NCBI GenBank assembly: GCA_020746875.1
Contig: JAGTJL010000001.1
Span: forward strand, 620,001 to 684,000
DNA length: 64,000 bases
Direction of reading: 5' to 3'
DNA from: Rhexocercosporidium sp. MPI-PUGE-AT-0058
Taxonomy: Eukaryota; Ascomycota; Leotiomycetes; Helotiales
This document shows, piece after piece, positions 11,343-21,262 of this stretch. Under the pieces are notes generated by a model that was given only the letters and a program-made list of their open reading frames with translations, searched no databases and was not told where the DNA came from. Positions within the stretch are counted from its first letter, which is position 1; every line of letters begins with the position of its first letter. The position numbers were made by a program, and so were the translations under genes.

Positions 11343-11869
11343 ATATGCTCACATTCAGTTTCACCCTTTGAAAATGATTTCTCTAAAATATTCAAGTAAG
11401 TGCAGTCTTTCCAACTTGAGTCGCGTGGCTGTGCAGTCCCCAGTTTGTAATTCTAGTGGCCGCACAGTAAAGACTGAACGTCTCAAATACTACGAACACT
11501 ATTTACATGATGTACGATGCACGATGGCATCTTCAGATGCTTTACCCCGAGTCCAATTGCAAACCAATGTGCTTTTCTCCGTGACTGATCGAATTTGTTC
11601 TCCGTGCTGCCAAGTTATGACCGGCTACACACTTGATCGTGGAAAGATGTGTGTGTCAAGTTCATTTCTTGAGGAAATGATGAATGCTACATCACCGATT
11701 CTGATTACTGCATGACTTCAATCAAAATGGCGGCCGAGAAAGCAGTAGGTGCCAACTCATACGAGCTGTCCCAAGATTAGCACAGATGTATCTATGAAGC
11801 TTCCTCCTACAGCCAGGGCAATTTCGCAATACAGAAGCAGTGTAAGAATGATCTGGTAGCTCTCCATTA
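11343..11869. other. Gap between HEM4 and the broken SET gene
   Basis: The HEM4 3' UTR is expected here. A 115-codon plus-strand frame at 11368-11715 is Cys- and Ser-rich without a motif I recognise, and I do not call it a gene. Confidence 0.4.
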
Positions 11870-13420
11870 CAAGAATGTCGAGCTCTTGACGAAATTCAAG
11901 CGCGACATACGAGAAATAGTTCTCCCAAAGAAGATGCTCTCGCTTCTCTTTCGGGAAGTGCTCTCGATGTACGAGCATATCAATGCGCCGGACTCGCTAC
12001 CTACTCATTATGCCTCTACTCAGAGAGCAAAAGCTACTTGGAGCGTGCCCTCAAGCTCGCCCCTTAGAACGTCAAAATCCAGAAGAAGTCCATTCAAGTC
12101 GAGACCCGTATTCACGAGCAAAGAGACGGGATCCACTCTTTCGCGCCTGTAGCGAAATTCGTCACCAACGGTACCACCCACCTCGACCATGCCACGTACA
12201 GCAATTCCATCGACGTCTGATCCGCAGCAGACCACGGACGCGAATTACTCAACGGCATTCATCAATGCAGGAGCTTGGTACTGTGTGAGAAAGCGGTTTG
12301 CTTACCTGATATGTACCGAAAGGATAAGTTTAAAGATGTGTATTGCATAACTTCAACTCGAGTTCGAGGACGCAAAGACCGACGCAGGCGGCGCTGTTTC
12401 TGCAGTTGAGGCATGAGCTTTATAAGGATCTTGGTGGTGGTGAGAATGAGAGATTTTGGGATTTGGATGGAGGTGGATATGTGAGGTCTGTGAAGGAGGG
12501 GGGTTGTGGAAGGGGTGCCTGTCGTTGATTAGTACGTCTGATCTAATCCAACATTGCATTCAGCACTTCAAATTGACTAACATGGCAAACAATCTACAGG
12601 TTCCTAATTGAAGCTATCTGCCTCAAAAACTGCTTCAGTTGTCCCCGCATTTCCCTTGACCTCCTAAAACACACCTCTCCCTAAACTACTCACCACCTAA
12701 TCTCCTCTCTACAGGTCTTTGGACAAAGGCAACCACGCCTGCCTATCCAACCTCACTCGCGCTTATAGGCGACATACCACCTGACACAGAACTCGCGCAC
12801 CAATACCTTGCGCCCGAAGCCCATTTCCTCACTCGTCGAAAGGACTTTCCTCTCCATTGGGATTTTGCGTGTGATTGTCCGCTTTGTTTTGCTGAAACGG
12901 AATCGCCGGATGAGATGCATCAGCAGCATCAGGATCTATTCACGAAAATCAAAGAGCAAGCACTGAAAGGTCACATTCAGCTTAGTAATTAGCGACAACA
13001 GCATTCCAAATGCCACGATCAAGAATATCGAGCGCCTGACGAGCCAACTCGAGGATTTGTATGAGTTACAAGTGTATGCGAATTTTCCGAAGTTGCTGCT
13101 GGTCCATCCTAGTATCTGGCTCACCATCGCTCTATGGGGGATAATGCGAACGTCCTGAAGTATGCGTTGGAAATATAGGAATTTCAGGCTTGCGGAGCCG
13201 GTCAGGGAGGGGAGGTTGTTTGGGTGGAAGGTAGATCATGAATTTTAGAGAGTTTTGGCGCGTTGCGGGTCTCGGTGGAGGTGTATAGGGTGTTGGGAAG
13301 GGTGAGTTGGCCGCACAGTGGTGTTGAGAAGGCGAGGGGGATGTTTGTTTTGCTTACAGGGAGTAAGGTTAGTGCTAAGGGTGTTCTTGGTGGAGATGAG
13401 TGAGGAGTAATTGGAAATGC
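11870..13420 (+). pseudogene. Broken TPR/SET-domain protein gene
   Basis: Fragments in different frames follow the order of fungal TPR-plus-SET proteins (SMYD-like putative methyltransferases). Seen: LATYSLCLYSESKSYLERAL then KLAP (TPR, about 11990-12065); HLDHATYSNSIDV and SAADHGRELL (SET entry, about 12180-12255); SLVLCEKAVCLPDMYRKDK; ALFLQLRHELYKDL and FWDLDGGGYV; VEGVPVVD and FLIEAICLKNCFSCP; IGDIPPDTELAHQYLAPE; HWDFACDCPLCFAETESPDE (SET exit/post-SET cysteines, about 12850-12915); and a C-terminal helical part ending near GMFVLLTGS. Stops interrupt it, for example TAG after KLAP (CAG to TAG) and TGA after NSIDV (CGA to TGA), and the frame changes several times. The central NHSC stretch of SET domains is not visible near 12720-12770. 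The gene is not functional as read. Confidence 0.72.
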
Positions 13421-13919
13421 GGCTATATTTTAAGTCATTAAATGGCAAAAAAAAAATTACACTTAAGAGAGGCTTCTTCTTTTCATTCCCTGAAAGCTTC
13501 GTTTATTATTCACGACACAAGATACACTGGCTTGTTTGTTTAAAGCTCGCTTAATTAATGCAAACAGACAACAGTAGTCTGAGGGAACTTGAATATATGT
13601 CACATAACAGTCAGTCAACTAGACCGAGAGTCTTCGTGGGCTACTTTTCATTATAAATTCATGTTTAATTTATTACATGTGGTGGTGTATTCATTCACTG
13701 ATCCAGAATACTTGCAGTTGGAATAAATGACTGGTAGGTCGATTGTGAGTCCGGGTAATAATGCACCCACCCACCACCTACCCGAGAAGGCCATCTGACA
13801 AACAGAAATCAATGCAAAGAAAAGGTAGAAGCAGAAAACAAAAGACAACTTGAAAAGCGATAATGAGTCACCATGAATGTAAAGCCTGATACAAAAGCAA
13901 AATAAATTGACCCTGCCGG
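13421..13919. other. Gap without recognised gene
   Basis: AT-rich spacer with a poly-A run at about 13448. The short minus-strand open frames (13651-14012) are shadows with no motif. Confidence 0.4.
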
Positions 13920-13920
13920 A

Positions 13921-13954
13921 CAAGTCGCTACATCTAAATGAATGCAGCGACTTG
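13921..13954. repeat. Perfect-but-one 12-bp inverted repeat (hairpin)
   Basis: CAAGTCGCTACA at 13921-13932 pairs with TGCAGCGACTTG at 13943-13954, with one A/C mismatch and a 10-nt loop. It lies just downstream (in tRNA sense) of the tRNA-like sequence at 13971-14048. Confidence 0.7.
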
Positions 13955-13970
13955 CCCTGCTCGGGTCGTG

Positions 13971-14048
13971 GGACCTCATCAGGACTCGAACCTGAATCTC
14001 ATAGCGCTCCAAATTTAGCTGTGCGTGCGACCATTACACCATGATGTC
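13971..14048 (-). tRNA. tRNA-like sequence, isotype not assigned (possibly a pseudogene)
   Basis: On the minus strand the sequence starts GACATCA (14048-14042), has a D-arm like stretch GGTGTAATGGTCGCAC, a T-arm TCAGG-TTCGAGT-CCTGA, and a 3' acceptor strand TGAGGTC that pairs with the 5' strand except for one A/G mismatch. The anticodon arm is odd: CACAG can pair with CTATG (one C/A mismatch), but 14 nt lie between instead of 7. This could be a 7-nt intron or a damaged arm, so I cannot read the anticodon with confidence. Mismatches that would be healed by single transitions suggest a decayed tRNA gene. Confidence 0.45.
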
Positions 14049-14120
14049 TTTTCGAATTAACGGTTGGGATTGTTATTTGGGTACATGGCGTGAGTAAAGA
14101 AATGGTGAAAGGTGAAACCT

Positions 14121-16166
14121 GCTGACTGAAGTCTGGAAAGTCCCAGCTAATACCCAGCTGTACCGCCACCTAACCATCGGTATTACCGAGAAGCACGTCA
14201 AGAAGTAAACAAATCATTCAACCGATTCGACGATAAAACCGCTGAAGCTGACATCAATGTGGTATTTGCCTGGCAAAGCGGACATCGGCCAATACAACGC
14301 GCAACGACTTACGGGCTTGATGGAGCTTTCCCTACACAGCTACAACCGGCGCTGCTACGGTTTTATGAGTGGGCATCAGCTCGATGGCACGAGTTCCTTC
14401 ATCAGCCTAGCAAGGTGTTGCCTCCTCGAGACACTGCAGTGATCTATACGGATGCTAGGGGCCCATTGCCACCCTCTCGCCAGTTAGATACGACAATCGA
14501 TTCTCAAAATGCGAAACAAAGATCTCCGCCTTGGCTTCAAGACGAAGCACCGAGTACGCGGTCTACAAAGCGTAGAACTCTACCCTAGCATCAGTGTCCG
14601 CAGATTATGAAGGATGCTCAGCTCGCACCGAGCCAGGCACCGTCTTTGGGGACAGAGACCTTGCTCCGCCTGCAGCAAAACAACCTGCTCATCCAGCAAA
14701 CATCATTCTCCGGGTAGAGGCATGGAAAGATGGTGCAAGCAGAACCCCTGTCTCTGATCATGAAGGCGACTCTCCCATCGACTGGGATGAGCCAGATATG
14801 ATCCCAAGCACTGCCCGGGTTGACGGGTTGCCGTCTTCACCCAGAGCGCCGTGGCCGTCCTGGAGTCGGCACAACCGGCGAATCGAGGCCAAGATAGACA
14901 AGGCACGGCAATTTCATGGCGTTTTTGATCTGAAGACATTGCGCCCCGACGAGCAGAGAGCTATACGAGAGCTTCAACGGTGTTTAGATCTGTGGAGCCA
15001 GGGTTGTATTATAAGTTTCTTCAAAGGGAATTCTATACGGCCTCGAGAGCGCCATGCAACTAACGACTGCCATGATCGTCTCTACCGTAATGTTCAGACC
15101 TGGGCACCGCTATTCTTAACTAGGCTGCAGCGACTAGCCGGTGCAGACACCCAGAGCTGCCCTGTTTGCCTCGTGCCAAACTTCTCTGTGCCCGTTGGAA
15201 GCAGGGGACATTGAACGAGTGGACCGCAACCGGATCGAAGTGCCAGTATGGAGTAGTCGTCTCAACTATTGTGACTGCACTTGAAGGGGCCGTTGAGGTA
15301 CGGGAAGAGCTTGATTGCTGGATGGACTCGTGGATCCACTCACGAAACCTTGACCGGGTCTGCCAGTGGCTGAGTGAGCGCATGGTAGGGAATGATCTGT
15401 GTGCTTTGAGGGCTATGGAGGTGTTTCAGGTAGTCTCCGGTGCTTGGGGCCGCCTGAATTATATCAGCCAGGGCTATTATCACTCTCCACGCCTAAGCTG
15501 GATCACATCAACTGGGCCCGCCTCTGAAGCTAATAATGCGGCTGATGAGGCTGCATATGCTAAACGGAAGCACAAGCGGCAGACTGATATGACACGAAAT
15601 CAACGCGAGGCCGTGATTGGTCTGATATTGACACCCGCTTACTCTCGTGGTTAGGGAAGTGTCCGATATGCTACATTCGACGGAGGTTAGGCCATGATGT
15701 TAATGCATACCATACGTTGGAGGCGTGCCAGGACGAGCAGCGTGAAGTGATTACTTTAGAGATTACACAGCTTCAAGAGATCAAATTTACTGTAGGCGAG
15801 TGCTGCCAAACGTGTGCGGTGCCACAGGAAACGCGCAGCGATAGTGTGTACTCTAGTATACAAGGCGCCAAAGAGTGCTTATATGACGGGGTTGTACGGG
15901 AGGCTGTGGCAGCTATTATGGTTATCGGGCCTGATATCGTTGTGGAAAAGATGCGTATGCGGATGCGGAGTGAAAGGATATGGTCCACGAGCGCGGTATT
16001 AAGCACTAAAGGCGTTAAGCAGGTCACCCAGATGATATTAGAATGGTTTTCTCGAGAGGCTAGTTGGCGCCACTATTCTGCGAGTGTCCTAGTTCAGGTC
16101 TATGGGCAGCTAGATCGGTGGGTTGAGGCGTTTGAGAAGGGACTAGAATTAGAAGACTGGATTTAG
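14121..16166 (+). pseudogene. Broken fragment like C-terminal part of fungal RecQ-like/telomere-linked helicase proteins
   Basis: Frames joined by breaks: LYRHLTIGITEKHVKK (about 14160-14207, then a stop), RFDDKTAEADINVVFAWQSG and ATTYGLDGAFPTQLQPALLR with RWHEFLHQPSK (about 14220-14420, stop TAG at about 14586), then an open part at 14594-15214 (PWPSWSRHNRRIEAK, FDLKTLRPDEQRAIRELQ), one at 15166-15654 (GVVVSTIVTALEGAVEVREEL, VCQWLSERMVGNDLCALRAM), then KCPICYIRRRLGHD with a following HTLEAC, GECCQTCAVPQ and a C-terminal part to 16166. The Cys/His-rich end (CxxC...H...C and CxxC) and the order of blocks resemble, from memory, the region beside or downstream of the helicase in large fungal RecQ-like proteins that often lie near telomeres. 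Helicase motifs themselves are not seen. At least three frame breaks make it a relic. The family assignment is inference. Confidence 0.5.
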
Positions 16167-16915
16167 AATTAGTTCAAGTAATATATAATAATCGGTTCCC
16201 CTATGTGAAGCTGTGGGCTCTCGCTTACAGTCGGTGAAAGTGAGTATTATAGGAAAGCAAGTATCGCGTATAAATTACTTACTTCATTAAAATTTAGCGA
16301 GCCGATTATAAAAATTTAAATATTCTAAATGTGACGGTCTGACTTAGAAGAATCAATTGGAGAGCTAATTGACAGGTGCGGGAGAGCCCCTTTATATACA
16401 CAGGTCATGTGACGTGGCGCTGATGCGGAGTAACAGCAAGTCTCAATAGCGAGTATTATGCCAAGATCACCGCCTTCATGATACGAAAATCCGCAGTCAT
16501 CTTGTCGGTCCCAATGAAATCGAAAGCGAGTGTTCGACGTTCGAAGCTAAAGTCGGAGAACTACTGATAGCAGCAGGGTTTGAGAAGAGGCCTAGCTCTA
16601 TTTAGGTCGGAAGGAGCCAATTTTAGTACTGTACTCTCTATTGCTTTGCTTTGATTTACTTGACGTCGCTCCGCGGGTCAAACTGCTCGCCCACTTCTCC
16701 GCTCTCTTTCGGTCTCCCATATCACACGGAGAGGAAGTGATTGTGCGCCATCACTATAGACGTCGAACCACGATTCGATATGATTAGAAAATATTATTAC
16801 TGAATAATCCACAGTCTTACCTTCCATATGTATTACAGTTTCCTCGCTTTTACTCACTCTGGGCTGTAGCAGACCAAAATTCACATGGCCGGTCGGTACG
16901 ATCTCGTTCTTCTAT
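16167..16915. other. Gap downstream of the helicase-like relic
   Basis: No gene supported. It contains TGTGACGGTCT at 16330-16340, a motif seen twice more near 20.7 and 21.1 kb. The 68-codon minus-strand frame at 16678-16884 has no recognisable motif. Confidence 0.35.
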
Positions 16916-17040
16916 TAGCCGATGTGGTAGTAATAAACACGTGCGTTTGCATGACAAAGCCAGATGCACAAGCGCTCCAGGCAGTCTGTGCATTAATAGA
17001 CGCCAGGCGTATGCTGAATTCAATAAAGGCTGGTGGTTGA
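16916..17040. repeat. Left arm of a ~125-bp inverted repeat flanking the bZIP gene
   Basis: Starts TAGCCGATGTGGTAGTAATA and ends near GCTGGTGGTTGA. It is matched, in reverse complement, by 18018-18139. Shared blocks include AAACACGTGCGTTTGCATGA and ACAAAGCCAGATGCACAAGC. Most differences between the arms are C/T or G/A transitions. The left arm lies just past the 3' end of the bZIP gene; the right arm is upstream of it. Confidence 0.85.
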
Positions 17041-17082
17041 GTGAGGCAGATGTATCCCGGTCCAAATTCTCCGCTATCTTAT

Positions 17083-17732
17083 TTACTCGACTTTGTCCAC
17101 AGCTAAGTCAACTAATCGGCAAAGGACACTACCGCTATCTTTTTCCGCTGCATATTTTGTCAACAGCTTGAGTATCTCTTGGAGTTTAGCATGGTCTTGT
17201 AACAATATCTCGTGATCACGGAGCATATTATTATACTTGGGAGTGATGTCTGCGACCTGCTCCTCCAGGACTCTCACTCTTTTCTCTCTTCGCTCTCGGA
17301 ATGCCCGCTGAGCAGCTCGATTTTGCGCACGACGTCGCTACGAGCCTTGATCAGCATAATGATAAGTGAATAAGTGCTGTGTGCATAAGATTCAACATAC
17401 ACTTGGGTCTGATAGGACACTAGACTGCGCACTGCCGCCATCTACTGATACCGACGTAAATTGTCCGCATTGTGAGGAATTGACAGGGCTTTTGTGATCT
17501 GACTGTACAGCGCTTTCAGCAGGAGGAGCTGTGTGACTTGTATACTCTTCTGGTTCATGCTGGCTTTCTTAGAGACGCTTAGCAAGCCTGTGAACAGCTA
17601 ATTATTTACTCCGGAATGTCTTGAGGAGAATGGAGCAGAATCTGCGACATCAAACCAACCATCACTACTGTACTGTGGAACGGTCGATTCGTTATTCATC
17701 AACCAGCAGTTGATATGTAAATTTGAATCCAT
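17083..17732 (-). CDS. AP-1-like bZIP transcription factor
   Basis: Three exons: 17610-17732, 17401-17559 and 17083-17337, with introns of 50 nt (17560-17609, GTAAAT...CAG with a GCTAAG branch-like site) and 63 nt (17338-17400, GTATGT...TAG). The joined frame is 178 aa from ATG 17732. Exon 3 opens with the basic region RRRAQNRAAQRAFRERR (about residues 95-111), which holds the Yap/Pap1 signature N-x-A-A-Q-x-x-F-R. A leucine-zipper-like coiled coil follows (VRVLEEQVADIT ... HEILLQDHAKLQEILKLL). It should bind DNA as a dimer in the nucleus, as AP-1-like factors of fungi do in stress or cluster control. It is short for this group and lacks the cysteine-rich C-terminal domain of Yap1. The last codons VE-TAA lie within a possible GTAAAT donor, so a further exon running into the left repeat arm cannot be excluded. 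The gene is bracketed by an inverted repeat. Confidence 0.75.
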
Positions 17733-18017
17733 TTTGTGCGCTGCGTCACACAATGATTTTTCTAGCTTAATTAATTTTCGTCCTGAAGCAGGAAGACGGT
17801 TGGTTTTACGAATCGCGAAGCTTGGGTCAATGACCAAATCAAGCAGGTACTATTTCTTTTGAAGGTGGAGGATGACAACTAAGATCTTCGCAACCAAATA
17901 CTCCAAAACTACGAGGATACTAGGTCAACTTGGGTGAATGATATGGCGGAGAATGTGAAGCGGGGTATGTATAGCGGCCTCAAGCCTACATTATTATCCA
18001 CGTATTCTCAGACAACC

Positions 18018-18139
18018 TCAACCACCGCCTTATCGAATTCAGCATGCGCCTGGCGTCTATTGATACACAGACTGCCTAGACGCTTGTGCATCTGGCTTTG
18101 TCATGCAAACGCACGTGTTTATTACTGCCACATCGGCTA
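18018..18139. repeat. Right arm of the inverted repeat flanking the bZIP gene
   Basis: Reverse-complement copy of 16916-17040, from TCAACCACC to ACATCGGCTA. Differences are mainly transitions, for example GTGGTAG against GTGGCAG when both are read on the same strand. Confidence 0.85.
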
Positions 18140-18473
18140 GTTTAGTGCAGCTGATTGATTGATTTCATTAGATTCTCAGATACTTACATTCTAGGCTGAG
18201 GTAGCATGCGCTGCGGCAAGCCACTTTTCATGGCCAACTCTGTGGGGATAACTCTGTACGTGACTGGCTCATCCTACTGGAGGATGCGATTAGGCTTGGC
18301 AGCCAAGAGATTTGAAAGTCGTAAGCGCCCAAGGCAGCAAACGTCAACCTGGAAACCGGACCACTCTGTTGACAAGCACCACTTCCCAGTCCATTATAAA
18401 TAAGATCGCATTGCACTAGCGAACACCTACAACAGCTAACATCTTTCGTTCATATCCGAGCATTGTTCCTAAA
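18140..18473. promoter_or_regulatory. Upstream region of the membrane glycoprotein gene
   Basis: About 330 bp between the repeat arm and the ATG at 18474. A TATAAATAA-like stretch at about 18396-18403 lies roughly 75 bp upstream of the ATG; otherwise no site is assigned. Confidence 0.35.
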
Positions 18474-20675
18474 ATGGAACCGAATTCTGATACATGGGAA
18501 CTGACTGACCTGGAACCGGATCATGTATCTCGGCCTTCCAGCCCTTCCCACTTCGAGGCGGACTCGACGCTGCTAAAACCTGGCACCTTCGAGTGAGTTT
18601 AGCCTGCTCGTCCCATAGTCGGAACCCCGTCTAACCTCGCGAGCAGACAGCCTGACGATGACACTGTCCATAATTCCAGGCATCCCGGGTTCCCCCTTCG
18701 CCGGTATTACCGGCGGGGCTTGGTGGGCTGCTTTGCTCCATTTATCATAACGCTGTATTTTCTCCTTATATGGGCGTTGTACCTTAATCCACACCAGTCT
18801 CCCGACGGAACCATCTTCGGAAGGTCTGGTGCGCAGTTGGTGTTTTATTCTTGGTTCATCATCGGTGTATTTGGGCTCGACATTGGCGAGTATGGGATGG
18901 TTGGGGTCGAAGCCAGCATGCTCATGAATTCCTTTTGGGCCGTCCCCAATGCCTCGCACATCATGATGTACGGCGATCATACCTGGAGCGGAATCGGTGG
19001 CTGGATAAATGCCCTCAAGACATTGATATTGAGGCGCTGGCGGTCGGAATTGCCAACCAAACTGTGGACAGTGCTTGCGGCCGTCACGCTTTTCCTGTTT
19101 ACTGGTCTTCCCCTTACTGGCCTGACAATGGAGCTTAATAATGGGTACGTGGCATCGCGAAGTCTCCCGGATGTCGCTGGACAGCGGTGGGAGACCTTCA
19201 ACCAGCGCGACTCACCTGCGACCTCTGCAGCCATCTATTACGCGTGGAGCCTTGCTGTGCCACCCCGTGTGCCTGGTCGGGGGGTAATTTATACCAACAT
19301 CAGCGCAGACAGAACGAACCCAGCTTTGAACAAACTAAATGCAGTACCGACTGATGCAGGAGTAGACAATCTTTTTCTTACTCCTCAAGCAAATACGCCG
19401 GTCTCAGGGAGGTTCTGGGGATTGATGATTCGATACAACTGTTCGATTGTGGAGAATATAGAGGATTTCTCTATCCTAAGCCGCCGGAATTCCTCTAAGC
19501 CGCTAAGCCCAACTGGAGATTCCTCTTATCAAGTTGGACCCCAGACAGAGATTCATGTGTTCAATCGCACGCGCTTAGACATGAGTTTCAACAACTACAA
19601 GGTCGTCGCGGAGTTTGGATATTCCACGGAGGGCTATGGCTCGTACTCTGCGGGTCAATTTCCGTACCAGTGCTATTTCAACAGTAGCAGCAATGCAACC
19701 ATTGGATACCCGGGCCTAGAGCACGATAGCATTTTGGAGCTCGCACTATGGCAGCACGGTTCGAATAGTAGCCCCTTGGCTGATCCTCCTCTTCCGTCTA
19801 GTTTCTTCAACCTTAGTTTAGACGTTCCAGTTTCGGGGTTAGGCGGCGCGTACAGCGTACCAAGTGACGACTACCGTTTATCCAACGCTACGATTCCCAT
19901 GGCTGCAATCGGCGTTCAGTGCAAGTCCTCCTCTGCACTAGGCTTCGCCGACGTCGACGGCATGACTTCGACGTATGAAAATTTCGAAAGATCCGATACC
20001 CCGATTATTAATCTTACCTCGGCTTGTCCACATCGGCTATCTCTTACATTGCCCGAGATACTTTTTAAGACCCCAATTGACCGTGAAAGGGATCTCTGGG
20101 CAGAGAACTTCTTCACGTCAGCGGAAACGATGCCAACGCTTCGCACCGCTCTAGCCGACGATGCTGTAGTCTGGCTCACCGTTCGCCCGACTCTGCTACA
20201 AGCTTCAGATCTGCGCCGCTCATTGTTACGCGCATTCGGTACCACCGCCGTGCAGCTCATGTACGACGGTGGACAAGGCTACTCATTTGAAGAGATTGGC
20301 CAGCGGTTCCGATTCACAAATCCAAATGCCACAGCCTTTCAACCCATCCGAGTTCTCACCACTGGTTTAGTTCCTCCGGTGATCCCAGCGATCCTCATGG
20401 GACTTTGGTGCCTTGGAAGCTGTTACCTTTCATTTAAATATGGCTTTAAAAGGCGGTGGTCAGAGACGCTTGACAGCTTCAGCATGTTCCGGTTTGGTGC
20501 TGATTTTGGGGACAAAGTTAAAGATAATCCAGCCTTTGGAAGAGCGGAAGCAGAGGAGTGTGAAGAGTTGAAGGCGTTGCCAGGCTTAATCGGCGATTCG
20601 AGACCATCCTTTCAACCGGGCCACGTTAGTCTTGTTGCATCAGCAGAGGCGCGGAAGGGAAAGCGCTACATGTAA
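18474..20675 (+). CDS. Polytopic membrane glycoprotein of unknown function
   Basis: Two exons, 18474-18592 and 18647-20675, with a 54-nt intron (GTGAGT...CAG); spliced length 715 aa. The ATG at 18474 opens MEPNSDTWELTDLEPD and the splice joins GTFE to QPDDDTVHNS in frame. The protein has a ~64-residue hydrophilic N-terminus, hydrophobic segments at about residues 66-86 (CFAPFIITLYFLLIWALYL), 103-120 (QLVFYSWFIIGVFGLDIG) and 179-200 (LWTVLAAVTLFLFTGLPLTG), a long probably extracellular domain of about 400 residues with many N-x-S/T sites (RYNCSIVEN, FNSSSNATIG, FFNLSLD, LSNATIP, INLTSACP), and a last hydrophobic segment at about 614-636 (VPPVIPAILMGLWCLGSCYL) before a ~75-residue hydrophilic tail. 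I do not recognise a named family; similar layouts are common among fungal-specific surface proteins. No frame breaks, although the neighbours on both sides are relics or mobile elements. Confidence 0.8.
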
Positions 20676-20679
20676 TAAC

Positions 20680-20690
20680 TGTGACGGTTT
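20680..20690. repeat. TGTGACGGTTT motif, copy 1 of a direct pair
   Basis: TGTGACGGTTT occurs here, just after the stop of the membrane-protein gene, and again at 21104-21114; TGTGACGGTCT is at 16330-16340. The TG start and recurrence suggest LTR or element ends, but I could not find matching CA ends with target duplications. Confidence 0.4.
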
Positions 20691-20775
20691 GCACATGTCA
20701 CGAGTTGGTCACTTGACCTCGGGTAAACCTCGGGTAGTAATGCTTGGCAGGATTAGTCATTAAGTGAATGTTTAC

Positions 20776-20956
20776 TATCCCCTTAACTGCGGTATGCACA
20801 CTTTTTCAGGGTGCAGCGCTGGAGGTGGGGCGCTAAGGAGCCTATCACAGCGTTCTACTTACTAGAATTTTAGTGAGGCTCGCTTAATTTAGTGGCCACT
20901 CCAGGCTTCGCTACAGGGGCTTACAGGCTGTGCACGCAGCCGCAGTTAAGGGGATA
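20776..20956. repeat. 17-bp perfect inverted repeat, possible MITE-like unit
   Basis: TATCCCCTTAACTGCGG at 20776-20792 is repeated as its exact reverse complement at 20940-20956; the flanks are also partly complementary (TGCACA near both). The enclosed ~150 bp are GC-rich and have no gene. It could be a small non-autonomous DNA element or a fold-back. Confidence 0.6.
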
Positions 20957-21262
20957 TTTACTCGCTGGCGAATTATATCTCTTTTCTTTAGGCTCGCCTC
21001 GACTAGCAAGTCCTTATATATTTATGCTCCGGCCTCCCTTAAGACCTCTTTCCTCCTCGTCTATTTTACTTTATATTATAACTATTAATAAAACTTTATT
21101 ATGTGTGACGGTTTAGGGCTTCCAGAGCCTCATTTCCAGCCTCGGCTACTCACTTCTCAAACGCTCTGAGTTCTCGAGCGATGAGCTGCGTCTGCTATCG
21201 TAATCTGGACTTGAGGTCGCATAGGATATTGTGAACCCACTCTTCGTCCTAGAATAGAAGGC
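20957..21262. other. Spacer before the gag fragment
   Basis: No gene recognised. It becomes AT-rich towards 21060-21100, then TGTGACGGTTT at 21104-21114. Confidence 0.4.

Noticed and set aside
16850..17065. 71-codon minus-strand frame over the left inverted-repeat arm
   Set aside because: The matching frame on the right arm is broken by a stop in the more natural reading, so I treat it as repeat sequence, although a fourth bZIP exon is not excluded.
18206..18416. Short open frames on both strands upstream of the membrane gene
   Set aside because: Probably promoter and leader sequence; no motif.
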